NCBI GenBank assembly: GCA_001464505.1
Contig: LNEH01000176.1
Location: 1 to 60,389 of the forward strand
Direction: 5' to 3'
Source: Verrucomicrobia bacterium Ga0077533
GTDB taxonomy: Bacteria; Verrucomicrobiota; Verrucomicrobiia; Opitutales; Opitutaceae
DNA length: 60,389 nt
Part shown: positions 19,089 through 27,555 of the stretch, piece after piece
How the letters are laid out: the number at the start of each line of letters is the position of its first letter
Numbering within the stretch: the first letter of the stretch is position 1
Translations under genes and position numbers: made by a program
Notes under the pieces: model-generated
What the model saw: only the letters and a program-made list of their open reading frames with translations
The model's database searches: none
What the model was told of the DNA's origin: nothing

Positions 19089-19514
19089 TTACCGGCCGCC
19101 CGGTTTGAGCGCCGCGCACAGACGCGCCACTGTCCGCAAGTGGAACTTGGGCGCAAGCTGGTGTTCCCAGATTCGCAGCACCCGCCAGCCTAGCTGCCGC
19201 AGGGCACGGTTCACCCGCCGGTCCCTCGAGCGGTTGCGGTTGATCTTCGCGCGCCAATACGCGCGATGTGTCTTTGGCAACCTACCGCGCCGGGGGTGGC
19301 CATGCCAGAATTCCCCGTCCACAAACACCGCTAGTTTTATGGCTGGAAAAACAAAGTCGGGCCGCCCGAACAGCGCGCTTTTCCGCCGCCATCCGGTGAT
19401 GCGCTCCCGTCGCAACAACTTGGCCAACTCCAACTCCGTGCTCCGGTTGCCCCGGCTCCGGATGCGCGCCATCACCTCCGAGCGGCGCCGTTTGCTCAAC
19501 GGGTCGGACCGCAT
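19089..19514 (-). CDS. vsr: very-short-patch-repair (Vsr)-like endonuclease
   Basis: A 141-residue nuclease of the Vsr/PD-(D/E)XK-related family; classical Vsr nicks at T:G mismatches produced by deamination of 5-methylcytosine. The N-terminal RSEVMARIRSRGNRSTEL motif, catalytic Asp D53 in GRPDFV and the FWHGH and GWRVLRIWEHQL motifs fit. The usual zinc site is altered: the Cys in the GCFWHGC-like motif is Glu (E68), and its second Cys is His (H73). The start was set at the ATG four bases after the upstream stop, which gives the normal family length. It is the last gene of a tight minus-strand cassette with the DUF4928-like and winged-helix genes. No cytosine methyltransferase is adjacent, so a role as the nuclease of the cassette is as likely as mismatch repair. 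Confidence 0.82.
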   Translation of the reverse strand: MRSDPLSKRRRSEVMARIRSRGNRSTELELAKLLRRERITGWRRKSALFGRPDFVFPAIKLAVFVDGEFWHGHPRRGRLPKTHRAYWRAKINRNRSRDRRVNRALRQLGWRVLRIWEHQLAPKFHLRTVARLCAALKPGGR

Positions 19515-19518
19515 CGCC

Positions 19519-20577
19519 TCAGGCCAGGTCGATGGACAGGGACGGGTCGGTCTCCACTTCAAGCAGCCGCCGGTTGTAGCGCACGATGATCGCCGCCAAC
19601 TTGGCGCGGAAAGCCCGCTGGTCCCCGGCTGTCATCTCGATGATGTTGAGCGCGAGAAAATCCTCGATGGCAATGACGGTGATGCGCGCACCAAGCTCTT
19701 CGTTTTCTGCGCGCAAGATGGTTTGAGGCACCAGCGTCTTGGGCACCAACAGCACCGGATGCACCCCGGCGGCGAGGTTGGACGCGCAGCGCTGGATGAC
19801 CTCCCGCGCCGGGGCGGCGGTGACATGGTAGGCCGTGCTGCCAACGACGAAGTCTCCTGCGCGTCCGGTTTGCTTGTCTCCGGCATTGGCCGGGTGGTTG
19901 GGGATTTTGATGCCCGGATGCCGCTCCTCCAGCTTGGCCCCGACCAGGTGCTGTTCGACCTTGCCGCCGGATCGCTCCCGCGATTGCTCAAGAATCGACT
20001 CAATCCATGCCGCCGGCGAGTGCCCGACATCGCATTGGACTTTGATGTGCTGCCGGGCCAGCCAACGAGTGGCATGGGAAGTCAATTCCTTGGCGGCTTG
20101 CGCGAGCACCAGCGGCGGTTCGAGAGCATGATGCTGTTGGAAGGACAACTGGTCACGGGGAGCCCGACCCAACCGAACCTCCAGTTCGGCAATATCGTCG
20201 CCCAGTTGATGTTCAAAACATCCGCGCACAGCGCATTTTTCAATCGACCAGACGATTATCGTTTCGGCCCAGAATGTTGAAGATTCAGAACTCGAATCGC
20301 AGTTTATTATGAATCCATCAAGTCCGCCATTTTGGAAAACCTCCGCCTCGGCATCATTGGTCTGCCGCCAAGATGCGAGCGAAAGGCGCTTCAGACGAAC
20401 GGCTTTGCATTCAACGCAGTAGATGTATCTTCCATATTCGGCCGCGACCAGCGGTGAGGCAGTTAGGCTGAGGCCATCATCGTCGTAGTTTGCCAACGTC
20501 TTGTTGAAGACATCAAAGCGGCGATCGCTGCCGTGAAAACCAAGAAACGATGCGAAGATTGCATCGGCGGCACGCAT
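19519..20577 (-). CDS. restriction-island protein: possible ADP-ribosyltransferase-like N-terminus fused to DUF4928-like domain
   Basis: A 352-residue protein. Residues about 165-352 match my recollection of DUF4928, a domain found in restriction-modification islands and suspected to be an endonuclease: conserved-looking blocks include GGKVEQHLVGAKLE, GRAGDFVVGSTAYHV, HPVLLVP, IAIEDFLALNI and the terminal VETDPSLSI. The first ~115 residues are different. FHGS (14-17), SLTASPLVAAEYG (37-49), a YIYCVE strand and DGFIIN followed by ETIIVWSIEK look like the compact ADP-ribosyltransferase folds of toxins. That assignment is a pattern judgement, not a proven homology. The gene lies between a winged-helix gene (5 bp gap) and vsr (4 bp gap). 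The 5' part is visibly less GC-rich than its surroundings, suggesting transfer. Confidence 0.65.
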   Translation of the reverse strand: MRAADAIFASFLGFHGSDRRFDVFNKTLANYDDDGLSLTASPLVAAEYGRYIYCVECKAVRLKRLSLASWRQTNDAEAEVFQNGGLDGFIINCDSSSESSTFWAETIIVWSIEKCAVRGCFEHQLGDDIAELEVRLGRAPRDQLSFQQHHALEPPLVLAQAAKELTSHATRWLARQHIKVQCDVGHSPAAWIESILEQSRERSGGKVEQHLVGAKLEERHPGIKIPNHPANAGDKQTGRAGDFVVGSTAYHVTAAPAREVIQRCASNLAAGVHPVLLVPKTLVPQTILRAENEELGARITVIAIEDFLALNIIEMTAGDQRAFRAKLAAIIVRYNRRLLEVETDPSLSIDLA

Positions 20578-20582
20578 CGCTG

Positions 20583-20834
20583 TTAGGATTTCTTCAAGTG
20601 ATAATAGCGGTGGCGCCCCTTGACGGTCGTGGTCAGCTTACCTTCGTCCATGAGTATGTGCAGAACAGTGTAGGTCAGGTAATTTTTATGGCTGCCTGAA
20701 AACGAAGTGCGCAGTCCCAGCGCGTCCGCAATTTCGGCGTTTGTCATACCATCGGCTGCTTTGGCCAACGCTCTCAGGGTCGCTGACTTTATCTTTTCTA
20801 ACCCCGTTTGCGCGTCTTCGAAGGGAGTGCTCAT
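20583..20834 (-). CDS. small winged-helix DNA-binding protein
   Basis: An 83-residue protein with a helix-turn-helix core (MTNAEIADALGLRTSFSG) followed by a helix and a beta-wing rich in basic residues (KGRHRYYHLKK). It is the first gene of the minus-strand cassette, with only five bases before the DUF4928-like gene. Such small winged-helix proteins next to nucleases commonly act as autoregulators or control proteins, which is the inferred role here. It could also be a structural DNA-binding subunit of the system. No other domain is present. Confidence 0.7.
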   Translation of the reverse strand: MSTPFEDAQTGLEKIKSATLRALAKAADGMTNAEIADALGLRTSFSGSHKNYLTYTVLHILMDEGKLTTTVKGRHRYYHLKKS

Positions 20835-21109
20835 TTACAGAATAGTGGGGCTCAAGGTTTCAGGGGCAATTGCGTTCTGAGGGGAATGCGCCGCCGCGCT
20901 CCAACCCAAGGCGCATAAGGCCAATGCCGGCGAAAAACTCCAGAAAGGTCTTTTTCAATCAACGCAGGATTAAGCGTCCCATCAGCCGTGGCAAGCGCGC
21001 ACACGGCCAAGCCACAACCGGGGCTGTTATCATGGCGAAATTGAACGACCCTGAGGTGGGCGGGCTCACCCTGGCCACTGCCTGGCAGACGTTTCCTGCC
21101 GGGCCGCGG

Positions 21110-22129
21110 CTACTGATCCGTCACCGGCGCGGTCTTGCCCGCGGGCACGCCGTGGGTGAAATCGAGCCGGTCGTGGTAGACGGTCTTGGGCTGCACCTCG
21201 ACCTGGCTGCGCTGTTCCTCGAGCCGGTTGCGGTATTCCTGCGGCGTCGCCCCTTTGTGCTGCTTGAAGACCCGGGCAAAATAAGCCGGGTCGGAAAACC
21301 CGCTGGCGTAGGCGATCTCGGAGATCGTCAGGGCGGAGGTTTCCAGGGCGAGGAGGGCGCCCTCGATCCGGATGCGCTGGATGTAATGCGTCAGCCGCTC
21401 CTTCGTCTCCGTGTGGAAAAGATGCGAGAGGTAGTCGGGGGAGCAGGCGAGCAGCTCGGCGATGTGCTGCACCCCGAGATCCGGATTGGCGAATTGTTCG
21501 CGCACCAGGCATTTCGCCTGAAATACCTTGCCGATGTCGCTGTTGAGCTGGCCCGTGCCGGTCTCGACGATGTTGCGGAACAGGCCGAGCAGCGCGAGGA
21601 GCAGGCCCTTGAGCACGGTGTCGCGCGCCGGCCCCTGCATGTTGTGCGTCTGGGCGGCGGAGTTCGCGAGGGTGAGAAATACCTCGAGGTTGGGCGCGTC
21701 GAAAAACTCGATCACCTCGATGTCGGGCTTGCCCGGCCGCGCCTCGTGCGCGAAGTGCAGGCTGAGCGTGTTGTTGTAGAACCCGGCGACCAGGTTGCGG
21801 AAGGGTTTGTCCGGCCCCGGCGAGACGACCTCGCCGTGCGGCACCCCGGCCGGGATGATGCAGAATTCCTCGGGTCCGAGTCGGAAACTCTCGCGGGGAA
21901 AACTGAAGTTGGTCGTGCCCTGCAGGCCGAGAAAAATTTCGGGACGGTAGTGGTAATGCATGCCACGCTTGTTTTGCACGGTCTTGACTTCGTGCGGCAC
22001 GCGCAGCGTGAGGCGGTTGCGCTCGGCCAGTTTCAGCGCGTGATCAAGGGCCGCGCGCATCTCGGCGCGGTTGTGTGCGCCCATGGAGCGGGCGGTGAAA
22101 AGGGCGTGGGGAACGCCAGGTGCGGTCAT
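21110..22129 (-). CDS. AraC-family transcriptional regulator with cupin sensor domain
   Basis: A 339-residue regulator. The N-terminal ~200 residues hold a cupin-like sensor (MHYHYRPEIFLGLQG, then IIPAGVPHGE, the two metal/ligand-binding cupin motifs). The last ~100 residues are a double helix-turn-helix AraC DNA-binding domain: LLACSPDYLSHLFHTET in the first helix pair and ISEIAYASGFSDPAYFARVFKQHKGATPQEYR in the second (quoted in part as the GFSDPAYFARVFK signature). The ATG chosen lies six bases inside a TTG that could also start. Upstream, 534 bp are gene-free and contain an unusual structured repeat, so control may be complex. Its target is unknown; the sugar-responsive members of this family make the starch or xylose loci plausible. 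Confidence 0.87.
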   Translation of the reverse strand: MTAPGVPHALFTARSMGAHNRAEMRAALDHALKLAERNRLTLRVPHEVKTVQNKRGMHYHYRPEIFLGLQGTTNFSFPRESFRLGPEEFCIIPAGVPHGEVVSPGPDKPFRNLVAGFYNNTLSLHFAHEARPGKPDIEVIEFFDAPNLEVFLTLANSAAQTHNMQGPARDTVLKGLLLALLGLFRNIVETGTGQLNSDIGKVFQAKCLVREQFANPDLGVQHIAELLACSPDYLSHLFHTETKERLTHYIQRIRIEGALLALETSALTISEIAYASGFSDPAYFARVFKQHKGATPQEYRNRLEEQRSQVEVQPKTVYHDRLDFTHGVPAGKTAPVTDQ

Positions 22130-22663
22130 GGGCAATAGGCCGGGCCGGGGTGTGCGAGCCGGCTGGGGTTAGGGTTGTCCGGAAGCAATGCCCCCAAAGG
22201 CCACAAACTCAAACGGGAAATGGGCGGTCAACCGGGGCGCAGCTCACTTTCCCGCTACAAAAACAAAGAGGGTTTCTTGCTGCTTTCAATGGAACGCCTG
22301 AAACCCGGCCCCCGAAGTTGAGGCAACCACTAATGAGTTTCGCCAAAGGCGAAACTTTGGGCAACCCCTCCGACTAATCGTTTCCGGTCCAGGCACTGGG
22401 GGTCAGCTAATCGCTGACCGGGAAAACTTCGCTGGCGATTAGCCGGCTCCCCGGAGCTCCCCGGCGACGACGATTAGTCGGCGCACACCATCAAGGATTC
22501 ATCCTTTGATGAATCCATTAGTGGTCCAAACTCCCTGAGATGGGGGCGCTGGACTAATCGCTACCCACTAAAAACAGCGAAGAACCACAAAGAGACTATC
22601 GCCCGCGAGTTCTTGGGCAGGACCGGTCTCTGACCGGTCAGTCGTGTGCGATGGGATTTGCAG
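22130..22663. other. 534-bp gene-free region upstream of araC
   Basis: Holds the araC promoter side and the ~198-bp structured repeat at 22327-22524. A further CTAATCGC motif occurs at 22554-22561, possibly a degraded third unit. A direct repeat GACCGGTC, itself palindromic, lies at 22621-22640. No open frame with coding character is seen on either strand. Confidence 0.6.
22327..22524. repeat. two head-to-head ~97-bp units with conserved hairpins (dyad centred at 22425.5)
   Basis: CTAAT cores at 22330, 22374 and 22407 are mirrored by ATTAG cores at 22438, 22473 and 22517, with position sums equal within two bases. Each unit has the order CCACTAATG, a 9-bp hairpin with an AAA-containing loop, CCGACTAATCG, then a GCTAATCGC hairpin. 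The first hairpins (22336-22356 and about 22495-22516) differ at four stem positions, all compensated (C-G to T-A, G-C to A-T, T-A to A-T, A-T to G-C). A separate 7-bp stem GGTCAGC/GCTGACC lies at 22401-22419. Confidence 0.75.
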
Positions 22664-23656
22664 CTACCCCGGCGCAAGTAATCGCGTCTCGCCGAAAGCC
22701 AGCGTGGTGAAATCGGCGGCTGGCACCCCTTGCGCCGCGCAGGCGGCGGCCAGCCCATGCAGCGGGTCGTCGATCGGCTCGTTGGTCAGTTGAAACGTGC
22801 CGAAGTGCATGCCAATTGACAGACGGGCGCCGAGGGCGAGATGGGCCCGCACGGCCTCGTCGGGATTCATATGCACCGCTTCCATGAACCAGCGCGGCTC
22901 ATAGGCCCCGATGGGCAGCAGCGCCAGCGCGGGCGCGCCCAGCCGGGTTTTGATCTCCGCAAAATGCGCCGCCCAGCCGGAATCGCCCGCAAAGAAAACC
23001 CATCCCGCCGCGGTGCGCAGCATGAAGCCGCCCCACAGCGTCCGGCACCGGTCCCACGGCGTGCGGGCGGCAAAATGCTGGGCCGGGGTGCAGAAAACCT
23101 CCAGGTCCGGGGCCGGCTGATGGGACTGCCACCAATCGAGTTCGGTGACGCCACGCACTCCGCGCGCTTCGAGCCAGGGGCGGTTGCCGAGGGTCGTGAT
23201 GATGACGGGCCGGTGCTGTCGCGCCAACCAGCGCAAAGCCACCAGGTCGAGATGATCATAGTGATTGTGACTGAGCAAAACGACGTCGATGCGCGGCAAC
23301 TCGGGCAGCCGCAGGGCCGGTGGCCGCACCCGCCTGGGCCCCAACCAACCAAACGGCCCGGCCCGCGAGGCGAACACCGGGTCGGTCAGGATGTTCAGCC
23401 CGGAGAGCTGGAGCAGAAAGGTGGAGTGCCCGATAAAAGTGACCGCCAGTTGCCCCGCGGGAACGCCCTGGGGCAAGGCCGGTGCTCGAGGCGCGGGGGC
23501 CGTGTCCGGCCAAGGCGAACCCTGACGCAAAACCAGCCGCTGCCACCACCAGCGCGGCAGCGCGGAAAATCCAGGCGCCTGCAACCGGCCAGCCGGATTG
23601 CAGAAACGCTCACCATCACAGTGATCGCTGACCGGGAAGCAAGTCGCGCCAGCCAT
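22664..23656 (-). CDS. metallo-beta-lactamase-fold hydrolase, UlaG/NAPE-PLD-like
   Basis: A 330-residue metallo-hydrolase. The zinc-binding motif SHNHYDHLD (HxHxDH), the preceding FIGHSTFLLQ and NILTDPVFASRA strands, the AQHFAART segment, FAGDSGW and the C-terminal HFGTFQLTNEP are all present and follow the NAPE-hydrolysing phospholipase D / UlaG-like branch. Members act on phosphodiester or lactone substrates; the physiological substrate here is unknown. The N-terminal GERFCNPAGRLQAPG stretch is typical of the lipid-associated subgroup. It starts six bases after the stop of the DUF6930-like gene and is probably cotranscribed with it. A neighbouring function in membrane lipid turnover is only a guess. 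Confidence 0.85.
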   Translation of the reverse strand: MAGATCFPVSDHCDGERFCNPAGRLQAPGFSALPRWWWQRLVLRQGSPWPDTAPAPRAPALPQGVPAGQLAVTFIGHSTFLLQLSGLNILTDPVFASRAGPFGWLGPRRVRPPALRLPELPRIDVVLLSHNHYDHLDLVALRWLARQHRPVIITTLGNRPWLEARGVRGVTELDWWQSHQPAPDLEVFCTPAQHFAARTPWDRCRTLWGGFMLRTAAGWVFFAGDSGWAAHFAEIKTRLGAPALALLPIGAYEPRWFMEAVHMNPDEAVRAHLALGARLSIGMHFGTFQLTNEPIDDPLHGLAAACAAQGVPAADFTTLAFGETRLLAPG

Positions 23657-23662
23657 CGCAAA

Positions 23663-24724
23663 TCAAAGCCGTCCGCCGGGGTGAAACCGCTCAAGGGATT
23701 CGCGGGCCTCAGCCACAAAGGGCAGATCGTCTTGCAAAAGCAGCCGCATCCCGGCGGCGGCGGCGAGTGGTTGCAGCGCGAGAAACCATTCTTCGCGGGC
23801 GACCGAAACGAACTCCGGCCGGGTGCCGGCCCCTAGCAGGGCCTTGGTCCAGGTGGCGGTGACAAGATCTCCCCAGAATCTGTCGGGCGGGGCCATTTCC
23901 ATGGCGTGAATAAAACCGGTGTGTCCGTCCACCATCAGCGCTATGCGCGGAAAGTAAGGGCGCGCACCGTCGGCCACCGGCGCGATGAGATGGAAGACAT
24001 CGAACTGCATCTCCCGGCCTGTGGCCAAAGGGAGAGTCTTGAGTGCAGCCCAGCTATCCGGGGTGGATGGCGTTGCGGGAGTGACAGGTGTCGGCAATTG
24101 CCAGTGGCGCCACTCCACCTGCGCCGGGCGCAGCGGCCCGGCCAGGGCATCGCGCATCTGAACGGTCGGCAACAGGTCGTCCGCCGCCTCGCAGGGAGAG
24201 AAAAAATCCTGCTGCGACCGCGCAAGCTCGGCACACGCGACGGTGGCACGCAAACCGGCCGTCAGCGCGACCGCCTCAGCCTGTTCCAGAAACCAAGGGA
24301 ACCAACCGGGGCAATGGCTGCGGAAGCAGGGCCAGGCCTTGCGCTCCCGTGGAAGCGGGACATGACCCAGGCGCGCCAGCACGGCCAGATCCTCGGGCTG
24401 CAGGGATTTCTTCGCGCCCCAGTCCATGAGCAGCGCATCCTGCATAAAGGCGGCGTCCCGCGGGCACGCTTCAAGCGTCGGCACCGTCTCCAGCAGGAAA
24501 CGCAGGCCGGCCTCGCCGCGATAGAGCGCCACGCCAAAGACCTGGCCCGCTGCGCCCAGCACCGAGGGAAACCAAGGCCGCTGGGCTTCATCCACGAGCG
24601 CGAATACGTCCTGGTCATGCAGCCACTCCCACGGCTGCACCGCGCGGAAGGCGATGGCCGCGTCGAGCAATGACCGCCAGGTTTCCAGCGGAACTTCCGG
24701 GGCGGAGGGACGGACCGAGGCCAT
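23663..24724 (-). CDS. conserved hypothetical protein resembling DUF7309/DUF6930 proteins
   Basis: A 353-residue soluble protein without signal peptide or membrane segment. Visible conserved-looking features are PWFPSVLGAAGQVFGVALYRGEAGL in the first third (quoted for the YRGEAGL motif), the RERKAWPCFRSHCPGWFPWF block in the middle, and a C-terminal alpha/beta part with a hydrophobic strand then HAMEMAPPD. I recall this layout from plant-like and bacterial proteins annotated DUF7309 plus DUF6930, whose function is not known. It lies between gmk (18 bp gap) and the metallo-hydrolase on the same strand. Not recognised beyond family resemblance. Confidence 0.6.
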   Translation of the reverse strand: MASVRPSAPEVPLETWRSLLDAAIAFRAVQPWEWLHDQDVFALVDEAQRPWFPSVLGAAGQVFGVALYRGEAGLRFLLETVPTLEACPRDAAFMQDALLMDWGAKKSLQPEDLAVLARLGHVPLPRERKAWPCFRSHCPGWFPWFLEQAEAVALTAGLRATVACAELARSQQDFFSPCEAADDLLPTVQMRDALAGPLRPAQVEWRHWQLPTPVTPATPSTPDSWAALKTLPLATGREMQFDVFHLIAPVADGARPYFPRIALMVDGHTGFIHAMEMAPPDRFWGDLVTATWTKALLGAGTRPEFVSVAREEWFLALQPLAAAAGMRLLLQDDLPFVAEARESLERFHPGGRL

Positions 24725-24742
24725 GTGGAAATTGAGAGCCGC

Positions 24743-25342
24743 TCAGGCCAGTTTGCGCCGGGCCTGCTCCCAGAAAGCCAGCAGCGCCCGGAAGTCCTGC
24801 TCCTTGGTGCCGCTGTGGATCACGTAATCATAGGAATGGCGCTCGGCCATCTCAAGCTGCGCACTCTGCAACCGGCGCTCCAGTTCGTCCTCGCTCAGCG
24901 GGCCGCGCCCCAGCATCCGTTCGCGCAGCACTTCGATCGAGTCCGGCGCGACGAAAATCGTGACGATGCGACCGGCGAAGAGGGGATCTTTTGCGGCGGC
25001 GGCGCGGACGTTGCGCACCCCCTGCACGTCGATGTTGAGCACGAGATTGGCGTGGTCGAGCCGCTGGAGCACGGAGGACTTGGGCACGCCGGAGCGTTGT
25101 TTCTGATGGATCCGCGCCCACTCGAGGAAATCACCGGCCGCGAGGCGGCGATCAAATTCCGTCTCGGAGAGGAAGTGGTAGTCGCGCCCGTCGGCCTCAT
25201 TGGGGCGCGGGGGACGGGTCGTGGCGGTGATGACGCGTTCGAAGCCCGGCACCTCGGCCACCAGGCGGTCGCAGAGCGTGCTTTTGCCGACGCCGGCGGG
25301 TCCGGCCAGGATCAAGAGCACGGTCTTCATCGGCGCGGACAT
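24743..25342 (-). CDS. gmk: guanylate kinase
   Basis: Essential cytosolic enzyme phosphorylating GMP to GDP. The P-loop AGPAGVGKST begins near residue 14; the GMP-binding ITATTRPPRPNEADGRDYHF region, EWARIH and VLNIDVQGV motifs follow in canonical order, and the length (199 residues) is normal. The start was set at the ATG two bases after the upstream stop; an in-frame ATG four codons later (before KTVLLIL) is equally possible. It is in a minus-strand run miaB - membrane protein - gmk - hypothetical. Confidence in function is very high. Confidence 0.95.
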   Translation of the reverse strand: MSAPMKTVLLILAGPAGVGKSTLCDRLVAEVPGFERVITATTRPPRPNEADGRDYHFLSETEFDRRLAAGDFLEWARIHQKQRSGVPKSSVLQRLDHANLVLNIDVQGVRNVRAAAAKDPLFAGRIVTIFVAPDSIEVLRERMLGRGPLSEDELERRLQSAQLEMAERHSYDYVIHSGTKEQDFRALLAFWEQARRKLA

Positions 25343-25344
25343 GC

Positions 25345-25890
25345 TCAGTAGGTGAACGCCGCCGCCGCGGTGGCCAGGCCGTAGGACAGCAGGATGGTGC
25401 CGACCAGCCGGGGCCGCGAACGCTGGCGGAAAAGCCACTCAAAAAAATCGCGCAAGCGGTAGGGCGCCGCGGCCAGATACAGGGCCAGACCAAGGCCCAG
25501 GTAGACGGCCGTGACCATGAGCAGCCGCTGCGGGTGCTCGTATTCCATGTAGGCGGCGTAGAGCAAGGGCTCGGCCGCCAGCAGCATCAGCATGCACAGC
25601 CCGCGCACCGCCAGGAAGTCCGGCGTGTAGATGAAGGCGAGCACGGCCAGCACACCGAAGGCGATCATGACCCACCCCGGGGTCTTGAAGAAAATCAAGT
25701 CGGACTCATTCAGCTGCGCGCACCGCCAGATGAACCACAGGGCACCGGCCCCGAAGAACAGCCAGGCGCCCCGATTCGAGCGGGGCAAGGCCCTGGCCAT
25801 CGAGTCCACCAGGGAGTTGTTCCAGAGCAGGAGCGCTCCGAGCAGCGCGAGAAGCAGCCCGGGGATCAGTGTGGCGAGGAAGAGCGACAT
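25345..25890 (-). CDS. small polytopic membrane protein, function unknown
   Basis: About 181 residues, with roughly six hydrophobic segments: LIPGLLLALLGALLLW, WLFFGAGALWFIW, VMIAFGVLAVLAFIY, a leucine/methionine-rich segment, LLMVTAVYLGLGLALYL and a last helix ending AAAAFTY. No catalytic motif is visible. An upstream GTG at 25971 would overlap the miaB stop, but its first 27 codons read like intergenic repeat sequence, so the ATG at 25890 is preferred. The stop lies two bases before the gmk start, implying coupling. No function is proposed. Confidence 0.65.
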   Translation of the reverse strand: MSLFLATLIPGLLLALLGALLLWNNSLVDSMARALPRSNRGAWLFFGAGALWFIWRCAQLNESDLIFFKTPGWVMIAFGVLAVLAFIYTPDFLAVRGLCMLMLLAAEPLLYAAYMEYEHPQRLLMVTAVYLGLGLALYLAAAPYRLRDFFEWLFRQRSRPRLVGTILLSYGLATAAAAFTY

Positions 25891-25967
25891 CAGGAAAAGG
25901 ACATGTGATCTGTGGCGGGTGACGAGATAAAATCGACGGAGGGCCGGAATATAAGGCCTTTCGCCGG

Positions 25968-27335
25968 TCACTCATCACGGGTCACCCCGGCCAGGGACAA
26001 CTGGCCGTAAAGCACGGCGGTGGACGCGCGCCCGATCTTCACCGGCACCAGTTCGCCGATGAGGCGCTCGTCGGCGTCGAAATGGACGACGCGATTGCCG
26101 CGGGTGCGGCCCATAAATTTGCGGCCCTTCTTGTCCGGCCCCTCGACCAGCACCTCCTGTGTCGTGCCGAGCAGCGTGGCGTTGCGGCGGTCGGAGTTGG
26201 CGGCGAGCAGACCGAGCAGGATCTGGTTGCGCTCTTCCTTCACCTCGTCGGGCACCTGGTCGGCCAGCGTCGCGGCCGGCGTGCCGCTGCGGATGGAATA
26301 CTTGAAAATGTAGGCCATGTCATAGTTGCAGGCCTCGAACAGCTCGCGGGTTTGCGCGAAATCCTCCGCCGTTTCTCCGGGGAAGCCGACGATGACGTCG
26401 GTGGAGAAATACATGTCGGGCCGCACGGCGCGGAGCGCGGCCACGATTTCCAGGTAGCGCTCGCGCGAATAGGGGCGGTTCATCGCCTGCAGGATGCGGC
26501 TGGACCCCGATTGGAGCGGCAGGTGCACGTATTCGCAGAGCTTCTCGAGCCGGCCGTAGGCGGCGATCAGATCGACCTTGAAACCACGCGGATGCGGCGA
26601 GGTGAAGCGGATGCGCTGGATCCCGGGAATGGCGTCCACCTTTTCGAGCAGTTGCACGAAGGGGGTCACGCCGCCGGTGTGGGCATAGTCACGGCGGCCG
26701 TAGCTGGTGACGATCTGGCCGAGCAGGGTGACTTCCTTCACGCCGCGCTCGGCCAGTTCTGCGCACTCGCGCACAATCTCCTCCATCGGCCGCGAGCGCT
26801 CGTCGCCGCGGGTCTTGGGCACGATGCAAAAAGAACAGTCCATGTTGCAGCCCTGCTGGATGGAGACGAAAGCGGAAACCTGTCTCTCCTCCAGCACATG
26901 GTCGCGGATGGTGTTTTGTGAGCCGGCCTCCTCCGCGATGTCCACGATGGTTTCGCCAATGGGCACGCCGGCGGCCTGCGCGGCGCGGAGGTTGTCGAGG
27001 TAATCCGGCACCTGGTGGAACTTCTGCGTGCCAACGATAAGGTCCAGGTCCGGCAGGCGGTCGAGCAACCCGGCGCCGCGGTTTTGCGCCATGCAGCCGA
27101 GGATCCCGAGGATGAAGTCGGGTTGCTTTTTCTTGCGCGCGGCCAGGTGGCCCGCCTTGCCGATGGCCTTTTGCTCGGCGGCGTCGCGCACACTGCACGT
27201 GTTGAGCAGGAGGATGTCGCATTCGGCCTCGTCGGCCACGATCCGGTAACCCCGGCCGCGCAGCAGCGCCGCGACCGCCTCGCTGTCGCGCTCGTTCATC
27301 TGGCAACCATAAGTCTTGATATGGACGCGGTTCAT
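25968..27335 (-). CDS. miaB: tRNA-2-methylthio-N6-dimethylallyladenosine synthase MiaB
   Basis: Radical-SAM methylthiotransferase, 455 residues, that adds a methylthio group at position 2 of i6A37 in tRNAs. It has the three expected parts: an N-terminal UPF0004 domain with cluster cysteines in KTYGCQMNERDSE, NTCSVRDAAE and LGCMAQ; the radical-SAM core with CNMDCSFCIVPKTRG; and a C-terminal TRAM domain ending in GRTRGNRVVHFD-type strands. The ATG before NRVHIKTYGC was chosen; an open extension upstream has no protein character. It heads the minus-strand run toward gmk. Assignment to MiaB rather than RimO/MtaB rests on the length and the IVPKTRG motif. Confidence 0.94.
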   Translation of the reverse strand: MNRVHIKTYGCQMNERDSEAVAALLRGRGYRIVADEAECDILLLNTCSVRDAAEQKAIGKAGHLAARKKKQPDFILGILGCMAQNRGAGLLDRLPDLDLIVGTQKFHQVPDYLDNLRAAQAAGVPIGETIVDIAEEAGSQNTIRDHVLEERQVSAFVSIQQGCNMDCSFCIVPKTRGDERSRPMEEIVRECAELAERGVKEVTLLGQIVTSYGRRDYAHTGGVTPFVQLLEKVDAIPGIQRIRFTSPHPRGFKVDLIAAYGRLEKLCEYVHLPLQSGSSRILQAMNRPYSRERYLEIVAALRAVRPDMYFSTDVIVGFPGETAEDFAQTRELFEACNYDMAYIFKYSIRSGTPAATLADQVPDEVKEERNQILLGLLAANSDRRNATLLGTTQEVLVEGPDKKGRKFMGRTRGNRVVHFDADERLIGELVPVKIGRASTAVLYGQLSLAGVTRDE

Positions 27336-27362
27336 CGGGAGGGGCGAACACGGCACCGCCAG

Positions 27363-27463
27363 TCTCGCCGAAGCCTCGGCGAAGGCGGACAGACATGCGT
27401 TTTGATGTGATCCCGGTTCATGGCCTTGTCGCGCCGAAGCCCGGAAGGGCGAAGGCGGATGGA
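27363..27463. repeat. two copies of a GCCGAAG-n-CGAAGGCGG repeat
   Basis: TCGCCGAAGCCTCGGCGAAGGCGG near 27364-27387 and a longer copy near 27429-27459 share the ends GCCGAAG and CGAAGGCGG around a variable hairpin loop. A third copy lies at 30600-30640. They occupy most of the 220-bp gap between divergent miaB and the nucleotidase gene. Confidence 0.6.
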
Positions 27464-27555
27464 GGGGTCTAACTACCCTCCCTTTCCGCCGGGTCAACGC
27501 GGGAAAGGGAGCCCCGGTGCTTGCCTGAACTGCGGCGCCGAACCAGCATTCTGCC

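Noticed and set aside
22327-22561. CTAAT-core array as a CRISPR array or integron attC sites
   Set aside because: No constant direct repeat with unique spacers, and no GTTRRRY/RYYYAAC core sites; the symmetry is inverted, not tandem.
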